64,000 bases of DNA from Rikenellaceae bacterium (GCA_015059965.1 SUZM01000012.1:1-64000); one strand, 5' to 3'. Shown: positions 16,340 to 25,523, counted from the first letter of the stretch. Program-made: numbers and translations. Notes: a model not told the origin generated them from the sequence alone.

Positions 16340-16361
16340 TCCCCCTTTGTCAAAGGGGGAT
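16340..16361. repeat. REP-like palindrome
   Basis: TCCCCCTTTG-T-CAAAGGGGGA is a near-perfect palindrome followed by TTTAGGGGGC. I recognise similar CCCCCTTTGTCAAAGGGGG units from many bacterial intergenic regions, so it is likely a dispersed repeat. The 374-bp gap 16088-16471 also holds the blaI promoter and the CoA-transferase terminator, and no gene. Confidence 0.6.
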
Positions 16362-16393
16362 TTAGGGGGCATGTAAATATTTTAGGTGGTTCA

Positions 16394-16505
16394 CCACCGC
16401 TATATTAAGGGGTAAAAAGAAGGCCTTCCCGTTATGAGAAGGCCTTGCATATAAGAAAGCACAAGAAAGAATTACTTCTCCATATACCCCTTAATATAGT
16501 GGTGG
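16394..16505. repeat. 21-bp inverted repeat nesting a terminator
   Basis: Arm 1 (16394-16414, ccaccgctatattaaggggta) is complementary at 20 of 21 positions to arm 2 (16485-16505), which encodes the last residues of the CoA-transferase. The terminator hairpin lies between them. Confidence 0.75.
16412..16447 (-). terminator. terminator of the CoA-transferase gene
   Basis: Stem AAGGCCTTC/GAAGGCCTT (16420-16428 with 16438-16446). On the minus strand it is followed by CTTTTTACC. Confidence 0.8.
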
Positions 16506-17794
16506 TGCGAGCCGTAGCGCTCAAAGGCGGCGCGGTCGAGCTCCTCGCGGGCCGAAGGATCGGCCACCGAGATGATCAGGCGGGCGCGCTCCTGGAGGCT
16601 CTTGCCGTAGAGGTCTACGGCACCGTGCTCGGTTACGAACCAGTGGATGTGGTTACGGGTCGTCACGACACCGGCACCGGGCGTGAGGATCGGGGCGATC
16701 TTCGAGACACCCTTATTCGTAATCGAGGGCATGGCGATAATGGCCTTACCACCCTTCGAGAGCGAGGCACCATAGATGAAGTCAATCTGACCACCTACGC
16801 CCGAGTAGAACTTCGTACCCAGCGAGTCGGCGCAAACCTGACCCGTGAGGTCTACCTGCAGGGCCGAGTTGATGGCCGTTACGCGGTCGTTCTTGGCGAT
16901 GATGAAGGGATCGTTCGTATAGCCTACGTCCATCATCAGTACACCCGGGTTGTCGTCGATGAAGTCATACACGCGCTGCGAACCCATCAGGAAGGTCGAA
17001 ACCATCTTGCCCTTGTCGATGTTCTTGGCGGCACCGTTGATCACACCCTTCTCCACCAGGGGCAGTACGCCGTCGGCGAACATCTCGGTGTGGATACCGA
17101 GGTTCTTGTGGCCACCCAGCTGAGCCAGTACGGCGTTGGGAATGGCACCGATACCCATCTGCAGGGTGGCGCCATCCTCGATCAGGCCGGCGCAGAGCTT
17201 ACCGATTTTGGTCTCCACCTCGTTGGGCTCGGCGAAGTGAGCCTCCTCGAGCGGCGTGTCGTCCTCCACAAAGAGGTCGATCTGCGAAACGTGGATCATG
17301 GCATCACCGAACGAGCGGGGAACGTGGCGGTTTACCACAGCGATCACATGGTCGGCGGTCTCCACGGCAGCCAGCGTAGCATCTACCGAGGTACCCAGCG
17401 AAACGTAGCCGTGCTTGTCGGGGCGCGACACCTGGATCATGGCCACGTTACAGGGAACGGCACCCGAGCGATAGAGGCGCTGCGTCTCCGAGAGGAAGAT
17501 GGGGATGTAGTCGGCGTAGCCGGCCTGGGTGGTCTTGCGCACGTTGCCGCCCACGAAGAACGAGTCGAGCTGGAAGATTCCCTCGAACTCGGCCTCCGAG
17601 TAGGGTGCGGGACCCTCGGTGTGGAGGTGGTGGATGTGTACATCACGGAACTCCTTGTTACGACCGCGCTCGCACATGGCCTTGATCAGGCACTGAGGAG
17701 CCGATGCTACCGAACTCAGGTGAATGTGATCACCCGACTTGATTACCTTTACGGCCTCTTCGGGGGTCGTAAACTTGATCTGCATGTTCATCAT
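16472..17794 (-). CDS. acetyl-CoA hydrolase/transferase family CoA-transferase
   Basis: This 440-residue protein belongs to the acetyl-CoA hydrolase/transferase family (4-hydroxybutyrate or succinyl-CoA:acetate CoA-transferase type). It moves CoA between short acyl groups in the cytoplasm during fermentation. The C-terminal domain contains GIHTEMFADG, whose Glu is the CoA-thioester nucleophile, and GVGGQIDFIYGAS, the usual glycine-rich loop. Length is normal. Three Met codons occur in the first four residues (MMNMQ), so the true start may be 3-9 bases further in. It has its own strong terminator and sits downstream of infB with a 49-bp gap, so read-through from the translation operon is possible. 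The acceptor acid cannot be assigned. Confidence 0.9.
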   Translation of the reverse strand: MMNMQIKFTTPEEAVKVIKSGDHIHLSSVASAPQCLIKAMCERGRNKEFRDVHIHHLHTEGPAPYSEAEFEGIFQLDSFFVGGNVRKTTQAGYADYIPIFLSETQRLYRSGAVPCNVAMIQVSRPDKHGYVSLGTSVDATLAAVETADHVIAVVNRHVPRSFGDAMIHVSQIDLFVEDDTPLEEAHFAEPNEVETKIGKLCAGLIEDGATLQMGIGAIPNAVLAQLGGHKNLGIHTEMFADGVLPLVEKGVINGAAKNIDKGKMVSTFLMGSQRVYDFIDDNPGVLMMDVGYTNDPFIIAKNDRVTAINSALQVDLTGQVCADSLGTKFYSGVGGQIDFIYGASLSKGGKAIIAMPSITNKGVSKIAPILTPGAGVVTTRNHIHWFVTEHGAVDLYGKSLQERARLIISVADPSAREELDRAAFERYGSHHHYIKGYMEK

Positions 17795-17843
17795 AACTCT
17801 TTCAGGTTAGTTTAATTATGCGTTATACGTTTGGTTTAAGTAC

Positions 17844-20606
17844 TTACTTCTGCTTGACGGCCACCTGCTCGTAGCCCTCGACAATGTCGCCCACCTTGAT
17901 ATCGTTGAACGACTCGATGTTCAGACCGCAGTCCATGCCGTTGGTTACCTCCTTCACGTCGTCTTTGAAGCGGCGCAACGAGCCTAACTTGCCGGTGTAG
18001 ATCACGATACCGTCGCGGATCACGCGGATCGGCGTGTTGCGCTGCAGCTTGCCTTCGCGCACCACGCAACCGGCCACCGTGCCCACCTTCGAGATCTTGA
18101 AGGTCTCCAGCACCTCGACCGAGCAGACGATCTCCTCCTTCATCACGGGCTCCAACATGCCCTCGATGGCATCCTTGATGTCGTTGATCGCATCGTAGAT
18201 GATCGAGTAGAGACGGATCTCGATCTCCTCCTTTTCGGCCAGCTTGCGTGCCGTGGCCGAGGGGCGCACCTGGAAGCCGACGATAATGGCGTTCGAGGCG
18301 GCGGCCAGCAGTACGTCGGACTCCGAGATCTGACCTACGGCCGAGTGGATCACGTTCACCTGTACGGTCTCCTTCGAGAGCTTGATCAGTGAGCCCGACA
18401 TGGCCTCAATCGAACCATCCACGTCACCCTTTACGATGATGTTGAGCTCCTTGAACGAACCGATGGCGATGCGGCGGCCGATCTCATCGAGCGTAACGTG
18501 CTTCTGGGTCATGATACCCTGCATACGCTGCAGCTGCTCGCGCTTGTTGGCGATCTCACGGGCCGAGCGGTCATCCTCCATTACGTTGAACGTATCACCG
18601 GCCTGGGGAGCACCATTCAGACCCAGTACCTGTACGGGGGTCGAGGGGCCGGCCTCGAGGACCTTCTTGCCGTTCTCATCGAACATCGCCTTTACGCGAC
18701 CCGTATAGATACCCGAGAGGATCACATCACCTACGCGCAGCGTTCCGTTCTGGACGATGATCGTAGCGACATAACCGCGACCCTTGTCCAGCGTCGACTC
18801 GATCACCGAACCCACGGCCTTGCGGTTGGGGTTGGCCTTCAGATCGAGCATCTCAGCCTCCAGAAGGACCTTCTCCAGGAGCTTGTCCAGGTTGATGCCC
18901 TGCTTGGCCGATACATCCTGCGACTGGAACTTGCCGCCCCAATCCTCCACCAGGTAGTTCATCTGGGCCAACTGCTCCTTGATGTGGTCGGGGTTGGCGG
19001 CGGGCTTATCGATCTTGTTGATGGCAAAAACCATCGGCACACCTGCCGCCTGGGCGTGGTTGATGGCCTCCGTGGTCTGGGGCATCACATGGTCGTCGGC
19101 GGCCACGATGATGATGGCTACGTCCGTGATCTTGGCACCGCGGGCACGCATGGCCGTAAAGGCCTCGTGACCCGGCGTGTCGAGGAAGGTGATCTTCTGA
19201 CCGTTGAGCTCCACGCTGTAGGCTCCGATGTGCTGCGTGATACCTCCGGCCTCACCCTCGATGACGTTCGTCTTGCGGATGTTGTCCAGCAGCGAGGTCT
19301 TACCGTGGTCAACGTGACCCATCACCGTAACGATCGGGGGACGGGCTACGAGCTCCTCCTCCGAATCCTCCTCATCGGAGATTGCCTCCTGGATCTCTAC
19401 TGATACGAACTCGACCTTGAAGCCGAACTCCTCGGCCACCACGACCAGCGCCTCGGCATCGAGTCGCTGGTTGATCGACACCATCAGACCCAGGTTCATG
19501 CAGGCGGTGATGACCTCGGTTACCGATACGTCCATCATGGTGGCCAACTCGCTCACCGTAACGAACTCCGTAACCTTCAGCACAGAGCGCTCCATCTCAT
19601 TACGCTCCATCTCCTCATTCATGCGCTCGGCCACCAGTTCGCGCTTCTCCTTGCGGTACTTCGCGCCCTTCGACTTCGCGCCCTTGGCCGTCAGACGGGC
19701 CAACGTATCCTTTACCTGCTTCGATACCTCCTCATCGCTCACCTCGGGGCGAACAACGGGTTTCGGCTGGTTCTTCTTCTTGTTCTTGCGACCCTCACCG
19801 GGTTTGGGCTGCTGCTGCGGCACGTTGCTCTTGGCCTGCTGCTGACCGCCCTTGCCGTTCTGCTGCTGGCCTCCCTGACCCTTCTGTTGCTGCTGGGCCT
19901 TGTTCAGATCCACCTTCTCCTTCTGCAGGCGCTTGCGCTTGTGCTTGCCACCGGGGATCATGCCCGTAACATCCATCGTACCCAATACCTTGGGACCTGT
20001 CAGCGTGGCAACCTCGGGGCGGAAGGTCGAATCCTTGCGCTCGGCAGTCGCCTGCTCGGCCTTCTCCTCGACTTTCGGCTGGGGAGCGGGCTGAGGGGCC
20101 GGAGCCGCCTTCTGGGGCTCCTCCTTCTTGGGCTCTGCCTTCTTCGGCTCCTCCTTCTTGGGCTGAGGAGTCGGAGCCGTCTTCTTGGGCTCCTCCTTTT
20201 TGGGTTGGGGGGCAGGGGCCGCTTTCTTGGGCTCCTCCTTCTTTTTCGGCTCCAGGTCAATCTTGCCTAAGATCTTGGGCTGCTGCAGTTGGTCGCGGTT
20301 GTCGATCGTGCGGCTCTTGATCACCAGCTCCTGCTCCTCCTTTTTGGGTGCGGGGGCGGGCTGCTCGATCGAGATCGTTCCCTGTTTCTGCGAGATGCGC
20401 TCACGCACCGAGTCGCGGGCTCCGGCGCTCGAACGGTTGCCTCCAAACTCCTTCTCCAAAAGTGCATAGACCTCGGGTTCGACCATGGCGTTGGGCGAAC
20501 CATCGCTCTTGATGCCCTTCTTCTGCAGGAAGTCGGTCAGGGTGTTTAAGCCCACCTTGAACTCCTTGGCAACCTGAATGAGCCTCAATTTTCTTTCGTT
20601 ACTCAT
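17844..20606 (-). CDS. infB: translation initiation factor IF-2
   Basis: This 920-residue protein is IF-2, the GTPase that delivers initiator tRNA to the 30S subunit. The N-terminal ~300 residues hold an IF2 N-terminal motif followed by a low-complexity region rich in [14 protein letters not shown]-type repeats and glutamine/glycine runs. The GTPase domain has GHVDHGKTS (G1, near residue 428), DTPGHEAF (G3, near 474) and NKID (G4, near 528). The C-terminal beta barrels follow. It is the last gene of rimP-nusA-infB, which is conserved across bacteria. The repeats cause the strongly biased shadow ORFs in other frames. Confidence 0.97.
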   Translation of the reverse strand: MSNERKLRLIQVAKEFKVGLNTLTDFLQKKGIKSDGSPNAMVEPEVYALLEKEFGGNRSSAGARDSVRERISQKQGTISIEQPAPAPKKEEQELVIKSRTIDNRDQLQQPKILGKIDLEPKKKEEPKKAAPAPQPKKEEPKKTAPTPQPKKEEPKKAEPKKEEPQKAAPAPQPAPQPKVEEKAEQATAERKDSTFRPEVATLTGPKVLGTMDVTGMIPGGKHKRKRLQKEKVDLNKAQQQQKGQGGQQQNGKGGQQQAKSNVPQQQPKPGEGRKNKKKNQPKPVVRPEVSDEEVSKQVKDTLARLTAKGAKSKGAKYRKEKRELVAERMNEEMERNEMERSVLKVTEFVTVSELATMMDVSVTEVITACMNLGLMVSINQRLDAEALVVVAEEFGFKVEFVSVEIQEAISDEEDSEEELVARPPIVTVMGHVDHGKTSLLDNIRKTNVIEGEAGGITQHIGAYSVELNGQKITFLDTPGHEAFTAMRARGAKITDVAIIIVAADDHVMPQTTEAINHAQAAGVPMVFAINKIDKPAANPDHIKEQLAQMNYLVEDWGGKFQSQDVSAKQGINLDKLLEKVLLEAEMLDLKANPNRKAVGSVIESTLDKGRGYVATIIVQNGTLRVGDVILSGIYTGRVKAMFDENGKKVLEAGPSTPVQVLGLNGAPQAGDTFNVMEDDRSAREIANKREQLQRMQGIMTQKHVTLDEIGRRIAIGSFKELNIIVKGDVDGSIEAMSGSLIKLSKETVQVNVIHSAVGQISESDVLLAAASNAIIVGFQVRPSATARKLAEKEEIEIRLYSIIYDAINDIKDAIEGMLEPVMKEEIVCSVEVLETFKISKVGTVAGCVVREGKLQRNTPIRVIRDGIVIYTGKLGSLRRFKDDVKEVTNGMDCGLNIESFNDIKVGDIVEGYEQVAVKQK

Positions 20607-20644
20607 ATAATTGTCTGTTTTTAATTCATTAGGGGGTTAAACCA

Positions 20645-21874
20645 TTATTCGAACTCGGCCTTCAGAATATCCACTACCTGCTGAGCCTGCTCCAGCTCCA
20701 GGTCGCCGCGGCGGGCCACCTCCTCGATCGGGAGCTCCAGAACGCTCTTGGCCGTGTCGCAACCGGCAGCCTTCAGGGCATCGATGATCCACTTCTCGAT
20801 CTCGTCCGAGAACTCGGTGAGGGCTACATCCTCCTCCTCGACCTCGCGGTAGACGTCGATGTCGTAGCCCGTCAGCAACTTCGAGAGGCGGATGTTCAAA
20901 CCACCCTTACCGATTGCCAGCGACACCTGGTCGGGCTTGAGGTAAACCGTGGCGGTCTTCGTCTCCTCGTCGATGGTGATGCTCGAGATCTTGGCGGGGT
21001 TGAGCGAGCGCTGGATCATCAGCTGGGTGTTGGTCGTGTAGTTCACCACGTCGATATTCTCGTTGCGCAGCTCCTTTACCACGGTGTAGATACGCGAACC
21101 CTTCATACCCACGCAGGCTCCTACGGGGTCGATGCGGTCGTCGTAACTCTCGACAGCCACTTTGGCACGCTCACCCGGGATGCGGGCAATCTTCTTGATT
21201 GTGATCAGACCATCGTAGATCTCGGGAACCTCCTGCTCGAAGAGGCGCTCCAGGAATTGATTGGCCGTGCGCGAGAGGATGATGCGGGGCTGGTTGTTGT
21301 TCATCTCCACCGACTTGACGATCGCCTTGATCGAGTCGCCCTTGCGGTAGAAGTCGTTGGGAATCTGCTCGGCCTTCGGCAGGATCAGCTCGTTCTCGTC
21401 GTCGTCCAGGATCAGCACTTCGCGTTTCCATACCTGGTAAACCTCACCGGTGATGATCTCGCCTACCTTCTGCGAGTACTTCTCGTAGAGGTTGGCCTTC
21501 TCCAGATCGAGGATACGCGAGGCGAGGTTCTGGCGCAGCGACAGCACGGCGCGGCGGCCGAACGAGGCCATCTTGATCTCGTCCGAATACTCGTCGCCCA
21601 CCTCATAGGTAGGGTCGATGAGTTTCACCTCCGAGACGGCGATCTCGGCGTTCTTGTCCACTACGGCGCCATCCTCTACTACGGTACGGTTGCGCCAAAT
21701 CTCCAAATCGCCCTTCTCGGGGTTGATGATCACGTCGAAGTTGTGGTCCGTGCCATACTGCTTCTCCAGCGCGTGGCGGAAGACATCCTCCAGTACACCG
21801 ATCATCGTCGATTTGTCGATGTTCTTCAGCTCTTTGAACTCGGCAAAGTTGCTGATCAAATTCAAATTGTCCAT
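20645..21874 (-). CDS. nusA: transcription termination/antitermination factor NusA
   Basis: This 409-residue protein is NusA, which binds RNA polymerase and nascent RNA to modulate pausing, termination and antitermination. The order is an N-terminal polymerase-binding domain, an S1 domain (GEIITGEVYQVWKREVLI), then KH domains with DPVGACVGMKGSRI and VSLAIGKGGLNIRL. A short acidic C-terminal tail ends the protein, which lacks the two extra acidic repeats of E. coli NusA. It sits 29 bp after rimP and 38 bp before infB in one operon. Confidence 0.97.
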   Translation of the reverse strand: MDNLNLISNFAEFKELKNIDKSTMIGVLEDVFRHALEKQYGTDHNFDVIINPEKGDLEIWRNRTVVEDGAVVDKNAEIAVSEVKLIDPTYEVGDEYSDEIKMASFGRRAVLSLRQNLASRILDLEKANLYEKYSQKVGEIITGEVYQVWKREVLILDDDENELILPKAEQIPNDFYRKGDSIKAIVKSVEMNNNQPRIILSRTANQFLERLFEQEVPEIYDGLITIKKIARIPGERAKVAVESYDDRIDPVGACVGMKGSRIYTVVKELRNENIDVVNYTTNTQLMIQRSLNPAKISSITIDEETKTATVYLKPDQVSLAIGKGGLNIRLSKLLTGYDIDVYREVEEEDVALTEFSDEIEKWIIDALKAAGCDTAKSVLELPIEEVARRGDLELEQAQQVVDILKAEFE

Positions 21875-21903
21875 CTCTATTCTATTTTTTTGTTGTTTTC
21901 TCT

Positions 21904-22371
21904 CTATTTGAAGTCGAGGTACTCTTTCGTGTACTTGATCTCCTCGAACCGATAGGTGCGCGTTACCTTTACGAGCTCTTTGCGCTTCTTGCCCTCCACG
22001 GCCTGCTTCTCCTCATAGCTCAGGGTGATCGACTCGTCGGTTACCTCATCGAGCAGGGCCAGCACCTTTGTGCCGCTCTTCAGGAGCACCTCCACCGATT
22101 TGCCCACCAGCTTGTGGTACTGGCGCATACACTTGAGCTCAGACCCGATGCCGGCCGAAGCCACCATCAGCTCGAAATCCTCTACATCGCGATCAAACTC
22201 GGCCTCAATGGCGCGACTCAGGGCTACGCACGCATCAATGGCCACCGACGTATCGCTGTCGATCAAAAGCTCCACTTCGTTTGCGGGGCTCACCGTGCAG
22301 CTCACCACAAACAGATCGGTGCCCTCCAAATGGCGGGCCGCGATCTCCTCTATTTTCCGGGTGTCAATCAT
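21904..22371 (-). CDS. rimP: ribosome maturation factor RimP
   Basis: This ~155-residue protein is RimP, which helps 30S subunits mature. Typical features are VSPANEVELLIDSD and the VALSRAIEAEFDRD segment, followed by an SH3-like C-terminal domain around GTKVLALLDEVTDESITLSYEEK. I chose the ATG at 22371 (MIDTRKIEE), preceded by AGGAGT; the track start at 22386 is a TTG five codons upstream. It is the first gene of the rimP-nusA-infB operon. A 5' leader with a strong hairpin separates it from its promoter. Confidence 0.93.
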   Translation of the reverse strand: MIDTRKIEEIAARHLEGTDLFVVSCTVSPANEVELLIDSDTSVAIDACVALSRAIEAEFDRDVEDFELMVASAGIGSELKCMRQYHKLVGKSVEVLLKSGTKVLALLDEVTDESITLSYEEKQAVEGKKRKELVKVTRTYRFEEIKYTKEYLDFK

Positions 22372-22401
22372 ACTCCTAAGGGTCAAAAATACCTACAAGA
22401 A

Positions 22402-22423
22402 GAGGGGACTGAATCGTCCCCTC
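22402..22423 (-). promoter_or_regulatory. leader hairpin upstream of rimP
   Basis: An 8-bp perfect stem GAGGGGAC/GTCCCCTC lies between the rimP promoter and its start codon. The following T-tract is weak, so it could be an attenuator, a partial terminator or a stabilising 5' hairpin. Confidence 0.5.
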
Positions 22424-22447
22424 ATCCTTTCGTTCTCGTTTACGGTG

Positions 22448-22455
22448 CAAAAATA
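22448..22455 (-). promoter_or_regulatory. -7 box of rimP-nusA-infB
   Basis: Minus strand TATTTTTG matches TAnnTTTG, about 77 bases before the rimP start. Confidence 0.65.
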
Positions 22456-22513
22456 GGCATAAAATCCCTATTTGCCAAATAAAATGGTGGAAAATTATGC
22501 AATTTTCACAATA

Positions 22514-22750
22514 TTACTCCTGCTTGGGAGTCGGCGTGTTGTTGCTTGCCGCGGCCCCTTCGGCCTTCTTCTCCTTGTTGCGTTTCATGAAGAAGGAGAT
22601 GATCCACCACAGAATGGCAATACCGACCACAAAGACAAGCGAAACAATGAAGATGGCAATACCGAATGCACGCGCAGCATCAACGCCCAAGCCAAAGCCC
22701 GACGAGCAGATACGCCACCAAGTTCCAATCAAACCTAATTTGTTGCTCAT
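22514..22750 (-). CDS. small membrane protein, unknown
   Basis: This 78-residue protein has a central hydrophobic region, FGIAIFIVSLVFVVGIAILWWIISFFM, long enough for one long helix or a tight hairpin. A basic stretch MKRNKEKK follows, then an Ala/Asn/Pro/Thr-rich tail. The charge pattern suggests a cytoplasmic C-terminus. I do not recognise the family. It lies 48 bp after the 359-residue membrane protein and is probably co-transcribed with it from the promoter near 24110. Confidence 0.65.
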   Translation of the reverse strand: MSNKLGLIGTWWRICSSGFGLGVDAARAFGIAIFIVSLVFVVGIAILWWIISFFMKRNKEKKAEGAAASNNTPTPKQE

Positions 22751-22798
22751 AATATTCTCTTTTTAAGTTTATAGTTAGTTTTCTGTGTTAGTTCTCTG

Positions 22799-23878
22799 TT
22801 AGTACTCTTCATAGATGCGGCCGTCCGAGCCTCGGAAGCGACGCTTGGGGGCTACCATGGCCAGAACCAGCAGTGTTCCCAGCACCGCCAGAATCTGGAA
22901 GATAATTCTGAAAATCAGCACAACGAGGGCAATGGCGGCGATGACGCAACCGATGATGTAGACCGCCGAGAAGATGGTCATCATCAGTCCGTTCAAGGCT
23001 CCGAAGAGTTGCACATTCTTGCGGTAGGTCTTCAACATACCCCAGCCCAGCGAACCAAAGAAGACTACCAGGGTAATCGTATCCATTAAGAATCCTCGAA
23101 TGTTCAAGAAGGACAAGAGGATGGCAACAGCAATGGTCGCCGGCAGACAGAGAGCCAGGCTGAGGGCTGCCGGCTTGATGCTCAGTTTGAGCTCCGTGCC
23201 ATCCTCGCGCTCGGTCTGACCGTCGAACAGGAAGATTTCGTAGACCTTGATGCTGATAATCTGCACGAAGAGTACGATCATAAACGGAATTACGCGCAGG
23301 AGCGAACCGAAGAAGCCGTAGCGGTCGTAGTCGCACCACCAAAAGATGTCGCTACCGAAATTCAACTGACCATAGATAAGAATCAGCGAGTTGATAAGAA
23401 TCGCCGCAGGAATCACCTTCAGGACAAAGCCCTTGTTATTGATATAGTTCTTGAAGTAGAGGAACGAAATGATGACCCCGAATCCCATCACGATAAGCAT
23501 TGTGTAGACGGCTGCCATCGAGCTATAGAACCAGCCTCCGAGGGTAAATCTCTTCTGCTGTTTTTCGCTCAGGGGATTTTCTACCTCGTCGGGATTCTTC
23601 GAACTGAACTTCAAGTTGTTCTCATAGATGGAGTAAAACTTCCCTTCGTGGGCAAAGATGTAGTAATCCCCCTGTTTGTCCACGGACTGGAACTCGAAGC
23701 CCTTGTCGAAGCGGACCGCGTTGGTTGCATCGTGAACCCACTCTCCATTGCTGTTCTTCTGAGCCGGGAAGGCGAGCACGTCCCCCGATCCCCACTTGCT
23801 TACTTCAAAGATTTGTGCGCTGAGCGAGGCCATGCCGACAAATATGGCGACAAAGAGTGTGAATAATTCTTTCCTCAT
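22799..23878 (-). CDS. exported multi-pass membrane protein, unknown
   Basis: This 359-residue protein starts with a clear signal peptide (MRKELFTLFVAIFVGMASLSAQ). An extracytoplasmic segment of about 85 residues follows, in which WGSGDVLAFPAQ and YYIFAHEGKFYSIYENNL are visible. The rest contains roughly seven or eight hydrophobic helices ending in a basic C-terminus (APKRRFRGSDGR). I do not recognise the family and see no enzymatic motif. Together with the small membrane protein after it, it forms a two-gene operon behind a promoter with three phased repeats. The AraC-type membrane regulator encoded just upstream is a plausible controller. Confidence 0.75.
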   Translation of the reverse strand: MRKELFTLFVAIFVGMASLSAQIFEVSKWGSGDVLAFPAQKNSNGEWVHDATNAVRFDKGFEFQSVDKQGDYYIFAHEGKFYSIYENNLKFSSKNPDEVENPLSEKQQKRFTLGGWFYSSMAAVYTMLIVMGFGVIISFLYFKNYINNKGFVLKVIPAAILINSLILIYGQLNFGSDIFWWCDYDRYGFFGSLLRVIPFMIVLFVQIISIKVYEIFLFDGQTEREDGTELKLSIKPAALSLALCLPATIAVAILLSFLNIRGFLMDTITLVVFFGSLGWGMLKTYRKNVQLFGALNGLMMTIFSAVYIIGCVIAAIALVVLIFRIIFQILAVLGTLLVLAMVAPKRRFRGSDGRIYEEY

Positions 23879-23955
23879 ATACTTCTATTTTGGGTTTTCT
23901 ATTTTTTGGTTTTTGTTCTCTTTTTGGTTTTCTGTTCTCTTTGAGAGTTTCTGTT

Positions 23956-23996
23956 CTTGTCCGAGTTCGAGTGTTTTTATCTTGTCCGAGTTCGAG
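23956..23996. repeat. 25-bp direct repeats in the leader
   Basis: The 16-mer CTTGTCCGAGTTCGAG occurs at 23956-23971 and 23981-23996, a 25-bp period, with a partial third unit after. It lies in the 5' leader of the 359-residue gene, next to a T/G-rich low-complexity stretch (23882-23955). Confidence 0.7.
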
Positions 23997-24108
23997 AGTT
24001 TGTGGCGGGCCTGCGTTGGAGCCCCCGCAAGGAGTGTTGCGATTTCATCAGATTTCCAACAAAAATCTCCGAGCAAAAAGCGCTTTAGAGGTAGCCTCTA
24101 TCTTAAGG

Positions 24109-24116
24109 CAAAGGTA
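24109..24116 (-). promoter_or_regulatory. -7 box for the membrane-protein operon
   Basis: Minus strand TACCTTTG matches TAnnTTTG. No clear -33 TTG is seen at 19-21 bp, which fits a promoter needing an activator. The 329-bp gap 23879-24207 holds this box, the leader repeats and the phased repeats, and no gene. Confidence 0.55.
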
Positions 24117-24140
24117 GCAAAATCGGGCCTATTTTTGCTG

Positions 24141-24197
24141 TTCATTGCGTTAAAACCGCTGTTCAATGGGTAAAATTACCCTTTCAATGCGTAAAAA
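24141..24197. promoter_or_regulatory. three direct repeats at exact 21-bp spacing
   Basis: TTCATTGCGTTAAAA (24141), TTCAATGGGTAAAA (24162) and TTCAATGCGTAAAAA (24183) start exactly 21 bp apart, two helical turns. They lie upstream of the -7 box at 24109-24116 on the minus strand, immediately after the AraC-type regulator gene. Direct repeats spaced by two turns are typical of AraC-family binding sites. Confidence 0.7.
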
Positions 24198-24207
24198 CGG
24201 CCCGTTT

Positions 24208-25242
24208 TTACTGCTTGCTACGCCATTCGCTTACCGAACATCCGTGTTTGCGTTGGAAGACGCGGCGGAAGGTCGAAAGCGAATTGAATCCGCACCGTTC
24301 GGCAATTTCAATCATCGTTTCGTGGTGTGCCGGATCGGAGAGAAGCTCCATGGCGCGGCGCAGTCGGTATTCGTTGATGTAGTCGTAGAAGGTGGTCTTG
24401 AGTTCCGAGTTCAGGTAGTTCGACAAGTAGGTGCGGTTGGTCCCCACAGCCGAGGCCAGCTCCTGCAGGGTGAGGTGGGGATTGAGCCACAGCTCCTTCT
24501 CCTCGAGCTCTTGTTGCAGGCTCCGTTCGATCTGGCGCGAGATTGCCCCCTCGATCTCCACCGATTTTTGGGGCATATTCTCAGGAATCGAGATTTCGCG
24601 TTGGCGCACGGTGTGGTAGATCATCGGAGCCCAGAGCAGGATGAGCGAGAACTGGAAGAGGGCATCCATCAGCCAGGAGGTGAAGGCGTTACTTACAACC
24701 CACATGACCAGGCAGATAAAGAGGAAGAAGGCGGCCGTCGAGAGCCACTTGATGTTGATCTGTTCCGTATTCGAGTAGTTGTCGTCGATGTAGCGGTTGT
24801 AGCGGCGGGCTGCCCAAATCAGGTAGCTGCCTACGCTGATGGCGATCGCGGCCGTGGTGATAAAGTGCAGTGTCATCACCCAGCCGGCCCCCTGCGTGGC
24901 CACGAAGAGGAGGCTAAAGAAGAGAAAGGGGCCGAAGAGTCCCAGGGTGCTCTTCCACGATAGGCGTTGAGGTGCAACCAGAGCCAGCAGGTAGAGCAGG
25001 CCGGCAGCCACGGCCGATGAGTCGAGGATCACCAACAGGTCCGGCAGAAAGGCACGGCGCACCATATAGGAGGGGTAGAAGATCAGATCCTTCAGCTCCA
25101 GCAGCGACCAATAGGTCATCACTCCCATCAGCACCCGTTGCAGTCCGGTCTTGTTCTCCTTCAGCCACAACGATGCAGAGGTCATGATAAAAAACATGGT
25201 GCAGAGACCATGTACATAGTAGAAGAGTCGTTCGAGAATCAT
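24208..25242 (-). CDS. membrane-anchored AraC-family transcriptional regulator
   Basis: This 344-residue protein has about six or seven hydrophobic helices in residues 1-205 and a C-terminal AraC-type double helix-turn-helix (LTLQELASAVGTNRTYLSNYLN, then MIEIAERCGFNSLSTFRRVFQRKHG). It should sit in the inner membrane with its DNA-binding domain in the cytoplasm. The sensed signal is unknown; no periplasmic domain of size is visible. It lies directly upstream of the membrane-protein operon on the same strand, with three phased repeats between its stop codon and that operon's promoter. Confidence 0.85.
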   Translation of the reverse strand: MILERLFYYVHGLCTMFFIMTSASLWLKENKTGLQRVLMGVMTYWSLLELKDLIFYPSYMVRRAFLPDLLVILDSSAVAAGLLYLLALVAPQRLSWKSTLGLFGPFLFFSLLFVATQGAGWVMTLHFITTAAIAISVGSYLIWAARRYNRYIDDNYSNTEQINIKWLSTAAFFLFICLVMWVVSNAFTSWLMDALFQFSLILLWAPMIYHTVRQREISIPENMPQKSVEIEGAISRQIERSLQQELEEKELWLNPHLTLQELASAVGTNRTYLSNYLNSELKTTFYDYINEYRLRRAMELLSDPAHHETMIEIAERCGFNSLSTFRRVFQRKHGCSVSEWRSKQ

Positions 25243-25465
25243 TTTGTGCCGTATTTTGGAGATTTTGGGTCTTCAAGTCTGCTTTGTGTCGGGCTATTTG
25301 CTTAATTTACCGAAAGATAGTAATAATTGTGGAGAAATGCAACCCCGATTCTCCCGCTTTGATCAAAACCGCACTTTTGATATAGTTTTTACGGCGTTTC
25401 GGACACTTTATTTTCAGCCTCTCGCCCGATATACCGAGGGCTCTTATCGCTATGCCGCTCCTGGC

Positions 25466-25500
25466 AAAAAGGGGGTGCCCAAAATCTATTGGGCACCCCC
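25466..25500 (-). terminator. terminator after lpxA
   Basis: A 12-bp perfect stem GGGGGTGCCCAA/TTGGGCACCCCC (25471-25482 with 25489-25500) is followed on the minus strand by TTTTTGCC. The 281-bp gap 25243-25523 holds nothing else I can support apart from possible weak promoter sequence. Confidence 0.88.
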
Positions 25501-25523
25501 TCATGGGTTCGCTCGGTGGCGGA

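Noticed and set aside
16445-17815. 456-residue plus-strand ORF
   Set aside because: It is the antisense shadow of the CoA-transferase; its residues show no protein family and are rich in His/Val/Gly/Arg as expected of a GC-rich complement.
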